Assembly (NCBI GenBank): GCA_037576195.1
Contig: CM075102.1
Location: 49,410,745-49,474,744 of the forward strand
DNA length: 64,000 bases
Direction of reading: 5' to 3'
Source: Phytoseiulus persimilis
Taxonomy: Eukaryota > Arthropoda > Arachnida > Mesostigmata > Phytoseiidae
Positions 1 through 12,997 of the stretch are shown piece by piece. The position numbers and the translations under genes were made by a program. The first letter of the stretch is position 1, and the number at the start of each line of letters is the position of its first letter. Below the pieces are notes generated by a model. That model saw nothing but the letters and a program-made list of their open reading frames with translations, did no database searches and was not told the DNA's origin.

Positions 1-3000
1 GGGATCGATGAGCCAGAGATTCCGTTGCGCAAAATTGAAGAACGAGAACGGATGCCGTAGAGCACTACATGGAGGAGCCGGACCAGTCGGGAGCGGCCAT
101 CACAGCAACAATAGATTTTATGACGACCAACTTCGCGGGGGAAAAGAAAATACCCGCCAAAGGAACTTGCTGGGCATCACTTATCGCCATCATCATCACT
201 ATCGTCATCATTGAATCGACTTCGACATCTTCGTGACTTCGATGCGACCGCCGCCGCTGCAGCTGATGACGCTGTAACAATAAGGCGCCGGGGCCTGCTA
301 GTGGTCATCATCTTCCGAACCAAATCCTGGCTCGATCGTTTACGAGCAGCCCTCCGTCGGCGGGAACAATGACAACAAACAAGTTGAAGTGACTGCTTGC
401 TTCATTAAGAACTTCGAGAACCGTTGCCGAGGCAACCACACTCGTCCGTCCGGGTATTCCCACCCAAACTGAGGCGATCTGGCTCCGGAGAATATTTCCA
501 GCTCCGCGAAGGGTACCACGCCACTCTCCTTCTCGAACGACCCTCCCGTGATTGGGTGCCATTCTCCGCTCGGCAGGATTTTACAGAGCAATCGATGAAG
601 AAAATACGAGGCAGCGACATCGCGCAAAAATCCGAATGTTCGAAGTGGACAACGTACGCAGCCGGTCCCAATGGCCTGGCGCCGCTGTTCGCGACAAATC
701 ACAACCGCGAACCGGGTGACACAGCTCGACACCCAGTTTTCGAAGCGGGGCGATTTCGCGTCAGGGAAAGGTGAAGTTCTATAAATATGGTCAGCGCGAG
801 TTTCTGTTTTGTCGCTCAGGTTTATGCTGCATTTCTGGATTGACAGCAAGGGACGTTGATTTTTCACTCTCTGTAGGGATTCAAGCAGCGCCTTGCAAGT
901 CACGCCACGGAATCCCGTTCAAAAGCATTCATCAGCTCGGAAGTAGATTTCTCACAAATGTATGGGTTGCTAAGCCTTCCTGAAACGCATCAGAGAATCA
1001 ACAACAAAACTCTCGGCAATGCACAGCAAGCATTTCCGCACCCCCGCCGACTCCGAGAATTTCCTGGCAGCTCGGATTCGAAGTGTTCTTTGGTCCTTCC
1101 CTTCGCACCGAACAATATCGATTCCAGAGCTTGCTGAAGGGGTGAGCACATCCTCTACAACGGAACTCGACAAGGAACCGCTGTGAAGGAGGCTGGCCCT
1201 CGAAATTCTCTCATATCTGGTCGGAGCCGTCCTCGTGAGCGATGGAGAACATCGATCTGAGTCGTACCTTGGCGGTGTCATTTCTGCGTGCACACCTGTG
1301 GACGGAGGCTCGCTCGGCCACGGGAACCGGCGGTCGCTTCGTCGGCTGAGCCACGGGTTCGAGAACAAAGGCTGAATGGCTGCGACCAGAAACTGGGCTC
1401 CCGAACGTTCGAGAATGAGATTCCTCCGAAGTTCGACTCCCGATTTCAAAATCGTGCCTGATCGGGCAAATACAGCGTTCGATAGAATCGCTTCCAGAAT
1501 CCAAAAGGCGTTCACCGCCCAAGGTTGTCCCAACGTCATCATTGGAATTATTTTAATCCTCGCGAAGTTTTACCCTCGTGATGAATGCGTCTGTGGGTCT
1601 GCACTTATCGCCTCAATTAGATTCAGTCTCTTCGGGCTCACTCTATTTCGTAGTCGTCGGGGCCACGGTTTCTGCTGTGACTCAAGTTTTTAGTTTTTAC
1701 CCTGCGAGCGGAGCAACACAAATTGCAAACGCCAGCGGATGGTTTGTTGCGGCCTGAATTGTAGTCAATGCTGACGGTTCGTGACAAGAGCAAACAGTCT
1801 ACGGAGAACACGTGCTCCCTCTTGTCAGAAGACGACATCGGCTACGTATACCTATCTTATGGTTATTCCCGAGACGTCAGATCCACGTCCGAGCGAAAGT
1901 TAATTAATTTGAGTCTGCCGGACTATAATTATTCTAGTCCAATCAAACAAACTGCGTCTGCACTCATCTACTCCATGGCAGCTGAATCTCAAGCTGTGGA
2001 GAGACTGACTCGCGGATCAGTGCAAGACCGTCAACTGAATTGCGAATCACCCAAATTTGTCGAAGTCTTGACTGCGGCACCAATACGCGGAACTCTGAGA
2101 GATCCCGTTGGGGAAGCGACCATGCAGCAAAACTGAGAGGAATTGAACCGAGTCACAGCTCGCGCAAGCGCACTCTCTCCAGAATTTCGGTCTCGGATTC
2201 AGGAGAATCCGTAGGAGCCAGATGGCCGTCGGGACGGAAATTGTCATCTTCGAGTTTCTCTAGGGAACGGAAATCCGTAACTCGCCGGAATTCATTCAGG
2301 AATCCGTCGCCGAGAGTCGATGTCGGAGGAGATTACCTATCGGGAACTGTGACAGATCGTTCCTAACTGTTGTGAGACCTCGAACTCTGATCAGGTCTAG
2401 AGAAAAGTACGAGGGTCAAACACTCGAACGATGTCACACGTTTGAGCGATTCTCCGGAATCGATCCCGCTCTTGTCAGCTCGACATGTGCGGCTCCGACT
2501 GGGGAACAGAGCCAAGCTCATTCTCGTAATCCAGGACCGTCCGATGATCTATTGATGTCGTCAATGGGCTCGATATCTTCCAAGGTTTGTAAAGGATCGT
2601 ACAACATATTGGATCTGTCGCCCGTTGACGCGTGCTGCTCGGATGGAGACGACTGGTGCTCAGCAAACGCTCTCTCGGATTTCGAGACAGCTCGCAAGTT
2701 CCAGAACGGAAAAAATCCGCTCATCCGGTAGAGCTCTGACTTCGATGTTTCGAAGCCCGCCAATGAGAGAAAAAACAAACATCGATGACTCTGCCAGTAG
2801 CAAAAGCGGCGAGCGCCTCAAGGTTAAGCCGAAGATGTGGCTGAGTGTCCGATAGAGGAGAAATCAGAAATCGTTCCAGTGGTCGTGATACCGCGGTGCT
2901 GCCGTCGAACTGCAAACCACGACCGATGCATTATTCCTCGAGAGGGAGGAATTCCTCGCGTGCTCCGTCATCGAAACATCCACCCGGCTGCGCGACAGTC

Positions 3001-6000
3001 AGGCGACACTTCACGAGGACTGGGATAATTCCACTGACAGGAACATAATGCAGCCGTAAAGCCCAGAATGGCTGGAGTGCGCAGCTTAAGGCGTGATTTC
3101 GGTTGTGGTTCTTATCCAAGTCGCTGGAAATTCGAGCTGCCGTTCATGGAAAACTCGGAACTCATAATGGAAACCCAGAAAAAGCCGATGACAGCTCATG
3201 AGTCGTCGATCGGAATTCAGAAATCGATAATGATGGGATTTTGGAAGTGATTCATGCGTGCATGGATGATTTATGGGAATCCGTGGACGGCCGCCGGCAG
3301 GTCAGCTCAGAAGAGGTTTGTTGGTCAAGCGATTGTTCCGCAGTGGAAAAGGCGAGCTGCTCAAAGACCACTCGGTCCGATGTAACGACCTGTCAAAATT
3401 CTGTTTCCTCGACGACAGTTCTATGAGTGGAATAGTTCCGCGAGCGAAGAGCCGTGCTGCTATGGAAAGTGGATGTCACTTGTTCCGAGCACCAACAAAA
3501 CGCGTTTCTGATTCCTACCTGATTCCAATAACGGAACGACTTCATTGAAGGTTAAAACGGCCTAGCGCGCAACGTTCTGCGTTGAGGATGAATGACACAT
3601 CCTGAAAGCATTTAACCGCTCGTGGTGGAAGCCCTGAACGGGAGGCTCATGGTCGTGAGTGTCTTTCTCGCTTTCTTTCCGAGAGGCACAGCGGTTCTTT
3701 GCGATGACGGCGCAGACTTTCGGCCGTGTGGGCACGGCGCCGTTTCTACCGCGATAGCCCGCACCAACTCTCCACGCCGAGAATGGTGCTCACAGCTCGC
3801 TGTACTCATTCATTCCGAGGCTCAACGATGTACGCTGGTCCTCCGTAGCTCTTTTCTGAACAGAATGCGATGGCTCTGCTCGAATGGCTAGGTCTCTCCC
3901 TCATCCGCCCGAAAACTGGGAGATAGACTCCCACCGTGGAATTCTCCCATGAAGCCCTGGAGTGCTCGAGAGGGCTTTGGTCCAGCCGTTCGCTTGACAA
4001 GGAAACTATTTGTGACAACTTGAACCTCGCGGGATGTCACCGCTGCCGTGGTACATTGACTCCAATCGATCCGATCCAGGGAGCTGTTGTGAAGTCGATT
4101 CTCTTTCTGTTCTGATGTTATTCGGTTTCCACGTTTTCGATTGGACGGACGGGTAGAGTGCGATGACAGCCTCCTGTCAGTCAAGGGTTTTCCCGATTCC
4201 TACGGCGAGCGGCGCAGGCGATCATCGCAGTTGATCGAAGCCAAACCCTTCGGAGAAGATGAAGAACAAGAGGGAAACCTCGCTCAAATTTCGTCTGATC
4301 GCGTTAGCTGGCTCCAGGTCTTTTGGAATTCCTGAGAGCGATTACATTCGAAAGCTCTGTGCAGCCGACTAGCCATGAACCTCATCCTCTGCTCCTTCCG
4401 AGATTAGATAACGAGTCGACCGATGTACTGAACCAGACCGCTTACCATCCGATCTGGCGCACGAAGCGACCCGATCGCCGTGCGACCCTTGAACAGCTCT
4501 ACTTTGGTATTCGAAGCGAGCGATTTTTTTTTGTCCCGACGATGGAACTTTGTTTGAAGCTACAGCCGATCTTCCCCCGCGCAGCGCTCGAGACACTGAT
4601 TCGAGAGAACGCGAAGCCGCCTGCTGCCGACCGCAAGAGTTCGAAAACGTTGGTGACGAAACCAGACGACGACGGAGTATCGAGACCAGCTTCTAACCGC
4701 TCGTGCGGCAAGCACTGGTAGACGGGCCGCATTGTATTGAGGACGAGAGTGGGTAAGCATTCGCGAGGGACCTCATGGGTTGCGCCGGGCTTCCTTACAA
4801 GCTGCCGGCCGCTTCCTGCGCCAGGAAGCGTGAGCGAGGTCAGCACATTCCGAATGGGACCAAGGCCTCGAGGTGAGCTCTAGTTCGCCACGACCGCCAA
4901 CCGTCGGTGACGCCGCTCGCAGAGTCCGCCACTCGTGCTCGTGGCGCGAGTTTCTAGAAGTGGCTCTGCCGGACGGCGACTTGGGGAGCTCGCCCATACA
5001 GTTCGTCTCATTCGGAAAGGGCCCGAACCGCGGGCCACAGAGCACGGCTGACATCGATCGCGTGATACGAGCTCATGAAGCTCTAGCCTTCACCCATGCG
5101 GTGGGCCGCCGGTGCCTCCGGGATGGGAGACCCGCGAAAAAACCCGCCGGCATCAATCAGCGTTTACGCGAGACGTACGGACGTTGGCATTTTTTGATTG
5201 TGTTGCATCACAGTATCAGAATCTGCTGTGCGGGGGTCACGCTGTCCCGGGCTGCGAACCACAGTCCACCGCGTGGAAAGTTTTGCCACTATGAATTTAG
5301 ACGGGAGCGGTCGTTATATTATCCGCTACAAATTCCTAAAGCTCAGGTGCTCCACAGGAAAACGGTTTCACGCAAGTCGTAAAATCGAAAGCCGTGGTAG
5401 AAAAGTGATCCCGCAATGTCTCTCATCGTTTCATGATCCCGAAAACTCGGGGACGGTTGAGAACAGGGTGTCCTGTGGGCCGGGACATTTGATATTAGAT
5501 GCAGAGAAAGAATCTGAGCGAGTTCTATTGTTCTCTGTTGTTTCGTGAATAAGATGTCCTCTTCTCGTCTGGTAGTTCGAGTGGAAATGTCCAGTGAAAG
5601 CGAACGTTCTGCAACGAACGCATGTTTTGCATAGGTTCCAGAAGAAGCGGCAGACCGCGTCGGTTATCCTATTCGCGCATGCTGCGCATTTTGAAAGGCA
5701 CTTCCCACTCGAACTTTCAGTTTCTGGTATCTGGGCGAACCTCCTCCTGGAACAGCCGTGTCAGCGATGGAATGTGGGAATGCCGGCCGGCGGCCCGTCG
5801 CTCTGGAATTCTCGACGGATCTCGGTCGCTTGTTCTGGGACAACTGTGAGCCGCCGCCGGATCACAAAGTGATTCGGTGGCGTTCCAATACGCGGATCGG
5901 TTCGCGCGTAGGTGCTGTTGAAACGGTCTGAGGCAATACAGCACAGTTCATCTGGCGAAAAGTGCGATCCCGCCGGCTAAGCAACGAGTCGACAAGCTCA

Positions 6001-6828
6001 ATAGATCGGTGGACTGGGAGCCACCAAAAAACAACGCGATTTCTCACTTCATTCAACGGTGGCTGCCCGGCTCTGGTGTTCTCGTCGAATCCAGCGCTGG
6101 CAGCAGCGCAACACAACACCGCGCGGTTTCCTCGCAGCAGACCGACATCCAGCATACGAGAATCGCCGCTGTCCATCGCGTTCAGATCTGACACACCGCG
6201 GGTTCAAGCTCCGGTGGGAAGCTCGCGCGCGTTCCCCCGATTCCCGGAACACGACGGAGTCGGGAAACAGTGTGATTATTGGGTCGATGCCCCAACGAAA
6301 CCGATGAATGGGTGGATCGGTAAACTAGCGTTCCAGCGAAAGAAGAGGCAAACAAACTGGATGAGTGAGTCGCTGGATGAAATTTCGATGTGCTAATAAG
6401 CACCGCCGCATGGCGAAGTTCGGTTCTGGGAGCAAACACAACAGCCGTAAACGGAAGTGAGAATAATGTAATCGGTAGCGAAACACATCAGCGATGCCGA
6501 CATGGAATCAGTGACCGAACGAGCTTTGTCATGACTGCAGAGTATTTCCTTCGTCGACGGCATAATCGCTGCATGTCGCCGTCGACGACAACAACAGCGA
6601 TGTGTACGAATATGCATAGACGCCGAGGTTTCGAAACGCACCGCGACAATGACTGTGGTATGCTTGGTACACGAGTCACCGCGCGAGTAAGGTCAGGGAA
6701 TGGCATAACCGGGCGAACGAGAGCCACGACTCACGAAGCGCCAGGCGAATCGGATTCCGATCCCAAAGCTCTCTCCGGTCGTGGCTTTTGTGACTCGCAG
6801 TGAATGTCTGGAGTTGACGATTGTTTTT

Positions 6829-6936
6829 TATCGTCGTCGTTGACGATGTTGTTGTCGTCGTAGTGAGAGTATCGTCGCCCGCCGACACCGCCCGTGTTGA
6901 CGGATTCATGAATGGAAGAATGGATGAATGAATCAA
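6829..6936. repeat. Imperfect GTC/GTT and GAAT(G) microsatellites
   Basis: A run of TCG/GTC/GTT triplets (about 6831-6862) is followed by an ATGAATGG-type run (about 6907-6934). Both are short and degenerate. Similar GAATGGATGAACG units recur near 7137-7155. Confidence 0.8.
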
Positions 6937-7725
6937 CCGGCGAACAGCCCGCCGGTAGAGCTGCCTTGGCCGCCAACTGGATCAAGGTCCAATGCGTTAC
7001 AACCGGGGGCTTGGGCTTCCGTTGGAACTGACCACAGGCCAGAGGCGTTTCGCCGGACGGACAGCCGGATGAAAACGCCGACTGATGGTTCCAATGCCCT
7101 CATGGATGAATAGAGGGGCGGATTGAAGAATTAACGGGCGAATGGATGAACGAGACTGAACGTGAGGATGCGGCGACGGCGAGCCCACCAAGGTCGTCAG
7201 TCCGAACCAAAGCCAGCAACTTGTCTCCATGCTTTGCTCAATCGGATTTTTACAAATTGACCACAAAACGCTCCGTTCGTACTTCAAAAAGGTCACGCTT
7301 TGACTCTTCATGAGGCAACTGATTTAGCGCCGTCGTCATCAACCATCGTCCAACGGAAAGCCAACAGCAGCAACGATTTTCTTACCCCACTTACACACTT
7401 ACCGGTGGCGACGGCTATCTTGAGCCAAGTTCACCTTGACTTCCATCAACGACGGTTTGGTTCAGTGCTTTCTGAGCAGACCGCATCTAATCATTCACGT
7501 TTTCGGCGGTTTCACGTTCTCTACCTCGTCGCACACAAAACTCCTTTCGATCGGAAGCTCACTCTTTGTAGTGGTATTTGTTCCGTCGCAAACCAACATC
7601 TTTATGGCTTCTAAATTTTTATCGGGTCGTTGGGAGAGCTCCAGTACTCCTTCTTCGGTGTCGGGCTCCTCGGCCAGTGTTTATCCGATTTAGGAACCTT
7701 TCCCAATTCTCAAAATCGTTTTGGT

Positions 7726-7742
7726 GGGGGGGGGGGGGGGGG
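7726..7742 (+). repeat. Poly-G run (17 nt)
   Basis: An uninterrupted run of 17 G. Its length may be unreliable in assembly. No gene lies nearby. Confidence 0.9.
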
Positions 7743-9675
7743 TACGGTCGTTTTCTTCCCAGCATGATTGTGCGGAATTTTTCTCCAAACTCAACGTCTT
7801 ATCCAGGCGAGACTACTCATCGAATCTATCGCTCGAACGGGGAGCCTGGCCCATCATTGGAGATGTTTCGCGCATATCTTATCTAGCCTCGAGCACTCTG
7901 AACGTCGACAAGGCTGTGGAAGATGCAGCCCGACTGGAATATGGAGAGCGCTGCAAATTTCCATCGCTCTAAGCTATTCTGTTGAGTGTCCCGTCGACGA
8001 CAAGAGAGCCCCTCGCGATAACCAACAACATCCGCCGAGGGCTTCCGCGTGGACCATCACACTCTTGCTGAGATCACGCTTGTGCAGCCTTAAGCGTGAG
8101 CCTTCCGACGGAAGGTCGCTCAATACGGTCCCCAAGCGGCTGCGTTATCGTTAACATCGCGTTAGGTCGCATCGATGGGGTTTCGTGTGAACGCGTCGAA
8201 CTATCGAGAAAATCAATTCTCGACGTGTTCCGCTGTCACAAAACAAGTGATGTTCGTGTTCTCTTCGGAAAAAAAAACAAGGTCCAATAGCGACACCAAC
8301 GTCATCCGGAGAGAGGATGCTCTGAAAGTGCCGTCATCGAGGTGTGCGTCATGGCGATACAGGAAAAATCCGCTGAAAAACCGGAGCCGTCGCCGGAAAA
8401 TCGAAATCGACTGGAATTGCACAACATGACGAGATCCAAGTCGAGCGATATCCCTGGGTTTCTGAGCTGCTTACGCGGATATCACAGTACATGAGGCATC
8501 CTTCGTTCCGGAGATCACTGAGATGTTTCGAATGAGCTCGAAAGCCACTCGGGAGAGGAAACCGAGGGCAGCCGAGCCACTGACAAAAGACCAAGTCGCC
8601 GTACTTGGGTCCTGGGTTTTGCGCGGAGGCGTTCCCATCGCACGGTAGGGAACATTGGGGATCGCCGACAGCGAGTTGCACGACGGGAGAAATCAGAGGA
8701 AGAAATCAATTCTCGCAGCTGACTTTCTCGTCGACGCAGTCATTGCACAGCTGCTTCTAATTCGGAATAGACAGACGTGGGATCGTCTTTCGGGGCCCAA
8801 CACCTGCGTCTATGCACGTGAAGAGCATGGAGCATCATGTTTGAATCAATGTACTTCGTGAGCTCCGGATGAGAAGCACGCACCGAGCTCCAACCTACCG
8901 AAGCTCGCGCTCGGTCCCTAGAGAAATATCTTGCTTGCGGTTGCCCCGCGGTCAATGCCGAGGCCCGCGTCCAGATATCGAGCCGGAGATTCCTCTCCTA
9001 TCTGCTGTGTTCGGAATCCGAAGCCGCGGGAGTTAACGGAGTTTGCGCCCACGAGCTGATCGAATCTACGAGAAGAATTTTTAAATTGATCGGGGGCGAG
9101 CAGCTGCGGAGCACGCTCGCCTAATCCCAGTCCTCGGCTGGGATGGCGTTTGTCGAGTCCAACTTACCACTGGTCTGGTACAGGTGGAAGAAAGTTCGGA
9201 GAAGACACAGACGGTGCTCGTGTGTCAGTCGCGTTCGTTATCCAAGGTCAAACAAATCCTTTGAAAATGAAGGAGCGCCACTCTGGCTAGCAGTGCCCAA
9301 AAGCACTCACACACTTTCTCACTGCACGGAACGGAGTTGAGTCGGAGAGACCGATCGCGTGCTGTCCGGCGCTCAAGATGCGTAATCCAAGAATCCGGTT
9401 ATCGGGGGTGATCTGGGGCCGAGCTCGATTCCAAGTTCGATTCGCTTGTCAAGGGCCGTCAGCAGCCATACGAAGCGGCCGAGAGCTCCGATGCTAGTCC
9501 ACAGATAGGCTACTTCCCTGTTGTCGAAGAGAACGACGAGGAGAAGGAGGTTTTCCTCCTGAGCGAGTCGGAACGAAGGGGTTATTGAGGCGGCGGCACC
9601 ACAGCACGTTCGTCCGCCGGTTCAGCTGAGAGACTCGTACGACCTTAGTGGAGCGCTCGACAAGTCAACGGCGAA

Positions 9676-9741
9676 CTAACTAACCGACCGACCGATTGAC
9701 CGACCGACAGACTGACTGGCCGAGTGACTGACTGAGTGAGA
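9676..9741. repeat. Degenerate CGAC/TGAC/TGAG tetranucleotide tract
   Basis: About 65 bp built of CCGA, TTGA, CTGA and GTGA tetramers that drift from one unit to the next. Typical of an ageing microsatellite. Confidence 0.85.
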
Positions 9742-10148
9742 GATGAGCTGCCTCTGCTCTCTCGGTGGTGGCGGTAGCAGCGGCGGCGGCAAAAGGCACT
9801 CCGCCACTCACGGTCTCTCCATCGCTTCTTGGTGTCGGCTGCTGTTGTGCTGGCCGCTGGCCGTCTCTGTGCAGCCTTTCCGCCGGCCTATCCACCTATG
9901 CGCCTGCCTGCCTTCCACTGCACTGGCGGCTGCGAACGATAACGGCGATGATCGACTGAGCAACAGGGCCACCGTCTGAAGCGGCGAGCTGACGGCGCTC
10001 GCGGACACGCGCGCGCGTCACTCCACCAACTCTCGCCATAAGAGAGGAGAAGGCCATCGAACCAAGCCGTCGACGGTGGATTGCTACGTTGTCGACGTCA
10101 ACCAGCACTGAGATGGTCACAGCGAACGAGCCGCCACAAGACGGTCGG

Positions 10149-10165
10149 ACGGCCGGCCGGCCGGC
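10149..10165. repeat. GGCC tandem tract
   Basis: A short self-complementary (GGCC)n run. A related CCGG plus CCTG tract is at 12968-12997. Confidence 0.85.
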
Positions 10166-10560
10166 TTGTTTCGCCGCTTGCCCGCTTTGCCAACCGAACA
10201 AACAAGCGGACGAACCTGAACGGCCGACTTACAAACAACCACTCACTCTGCTCAGCAGCCGAACGAGCTCCACCTGTATGATGCCACCGGGGCAAGCGAA
10301 CGGTTCAGTTGTTTTCCTGGTGCCCTTTTCTTCTGCGACGTTCCGGGCATTGCATTGCAATCATCATTCAGAGCAAAAACAACAATGACGTCACTATCAG
10401 AAGACACCGCTCGGGAGTTGAGAAGACCGCCCTGGTTTGGAGAGGTTAAACGCTCGCGACCGCGAAGCCAACGGCGGGAGATTTCGGGACAATCTGATCC
10501 TGGACTATATCGACCGACTTTGGTTTCGCGGAATCCTGGTGAATCGTCTTCGGTAAACTT

Positions 10561-10613
10561 GGCTCCACCACGGTCTTCGGTTATCGAAGAGATGATCGAA
10601 GACCGTGGTAGCC
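10561..10613. repeat. Perfect 13-bp inverted repeat with 17-nt loop
   Basis: Left arm ACCACGGTCTTCG (10567-10579) and right arm CGAAGACCGTGGT (10597-10609) are exact reverse complements. Outside them GGCT (10561-10564) pairs with AGCC (10610-10613) after a two-base bulge, giving a 17-pair hairpin. The loop is 10580-10596. No coding or transposon context is visible. Confidence 0.85.
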
Positions 10614-12967
10614 GAGTATTCAGAACGACATTCGAAGAGCGAGCCGTTGTCGGCTCCTGTTATTTATCGATCCATTCTCTTTGTCTCTGGTGGGGAGTCT
10701 CAAGAAATCAGCACATCGATGATCTGTGCAGGGCCAGACACCAGAGATTGCAGGAGTTGTTAGCGCAGAAACATTCGAAGATCGGGTCTCGTGTTACCGA
10801 AAGAACGGATCAGGGATACAAATGAGTCGGTTCAAAAACTTCTTCGACAGGTCGGAGGGGTCCGTTTAGGATCAGGCTGTCAAAGAGCGGCTGTTCGAGT
10901 TGTCAGATAAGCCGTGAGCCAGGGAGGAATGTAAGGTTTTGCCGCTCTCAAATCGCCTTAGCCCCCGAGACACAGATGTATCGAGTAGACAGAAGAGACC
11001 AGCCTGGTCGCATCTTCCGCGGCCGGAGAGCGTTCCCCGCATTCTATCATGGAGCTCGAACGTGGGCGCTCCTCTCGTGTTCCAATCCTTCCGGCCTGGA
11101 AGCGCCTTCCACCAAGAAGCAGCTGAAAGTGTCTTCGATGGACTCCCCGAAGACTTGCGCACTCTTCAGGCGATCATCATCAGACTTGACGCAAGAGCAT
11201 CGGCTCCTATCGTCCGGATTTCCGGGGAGGTACCATCGCGTTTTAGGTGTTGTTCTCTCCGGTCGACGGACAAACTAAAACCGCGCTGTAGCATTCTTCT
11301 TCCATGCCCGTATGCGGGGGAACGAGGCTCGGATGAGCTAGCGAGGATCCAGCCGTCATGAATAGTTGCAAATCTTACTGGATTGGACTCGCTGTCAAGG
11401 TCTATGTAGTAAATTACTCCCGGGTATCGCAATAGTCACTGAAGGCCTGGAAACGGACGCGTTTCTCCTGTTCGCCGTTTTGACAGGGTTTGACAGAATT
11501 ATTGAAACAACCCGATCGTCGAGACAAAGTCATCGAGCTCTTATAGAACACGAGCTGGTGGGCTCATGCTCGTTCGTCAAGCAGCTCTGAATCTCGGAGC
11601 TGACGACAGTTCCCGTCGACGAGCAAAACAGGGCTCGACGTAGTCTGTAGTATTGTTCATTGTGATTGTAGAGGATCGTCCGATCAGAGCTCGGCGTGAA
11701 AAATGTTTCAATGAGCCAGGGTTGACAGGCTCTGTCCGCAGCGACAAGCGGTTCCGTCCCGCATTACGTGCGTCCACGTAACTTGCTCTTGAGGAGAATG
11801 GAGGGAGAAAATCGTGTTTTCTGAATTCCCCCACACGGAAGACTGTTCCAGAAGCGAAAAGTTATTTTTCTCCCGCGGGACTCTGAAAGCCGACATCTGG
11901 AAGGAGGGTGGGGATCATCACGCGAGTTTCTTGAACTTGGATTCAGCTGCTTGGAGCTGTTTTTTCTTCCCTCGCTTCTATCAACTTTTGTCGGGAAAGC
12001 GCCGTGTGACCCGAGAGCCCTGACTCTTCTTCTAGAAGTACAGCCACATTAATGAGCATGAATTTCACCTTTCGGCGTTCCCGAAACATCTCGCGGGAAC
12101 GTTCGTTCCTCGCCACAAAAGTAACTTCCCTTCACGGCAACGACTCCGAAACTGCGCAGCTTTCGAGGTCGTCTCCTCTCTTGTGTACTCAGAGTCACGC
12201 CACACAATTTTCGTCCTCGGATTCGTCAACACACCGCTCAGCCTCCGCGGATCAGCAGAGAAACTCAAGCGCTTTGAATACGTTACAGACGCCGCTCGGA
12301 GCTGTTGTTGATTTTGTTTGGGCGATTCGACAGTACATAAGCCACGTGAATTCACAGTCACATTTCGCCCTCATGAGTCACACTCAACGAAATCTATAGA
12401 TCTACAGTTCGCGAAAGTGGGCGAACGCGATCAATGTCGCGATATTATTCTGAAACGCATTCGTGATTCACTCAGAGCTCCCAGCATTGTAGTAATCACT
12501 ATTAGCTCACGCTCATCAAGAGACGCCCAACATGGAGTCGTGGGCGACGGAACAAGAGATTTTTTCATAACATTACATAACGTATAGCTGCTAAGCTCGA
12601 TCGTAAGCGGTCCGAGTGACCTCTGATGCCCTTGGCTTCGGCCTTGAGATCCGCTTCGATTTTCTGGGCCCACTCGAAAGCTGCAACTCGTTCCGAGGCT
12701 CCGTCCGGATCAACTAGTCGAGGCTCAGAGGAGATCGAAGGCGATCCCAGCGCACCTGAGGACGCGGCTGTTGCAAATGGCGTGATTCTGTTCCTCTACC
12801 TAGGCTGCTGGATACACAACTGAGCCGCTTGCGTAAGTCTAGTCGCCGGCCTGTCGTCGGGAAACAACTCGGCAACCGGCCTTGTCCACCGGCGAAAGCC
12901 AAACACTTTTATGTTTGGAATGTCAGTGAACATACCCCCTGATGAACAAACAATCAAACTAACCGAC

Positions 12968-12997
12968 CCGGCCGGCCGGCCTGCCTGCCTGCCTGCC
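12968..12997. repeat. CCGG/CCTG tetranucleotide tract
   Basis: CCGG units pass into CCTG units. A simple repeat with no gene context. Confidence 0.85.

Noticed and set aside
340-903. 187-codon minus-strand open frame
   Set aside because: Chance length, no family signal, and overlapping equally long frames in other phases.
970-1542. 190-codon minus-strand open frame
   Set aside because: At this base composition about one such frame is expected by chance in the window. It has no motif, and its residue mix is arginine/serine-heavy.
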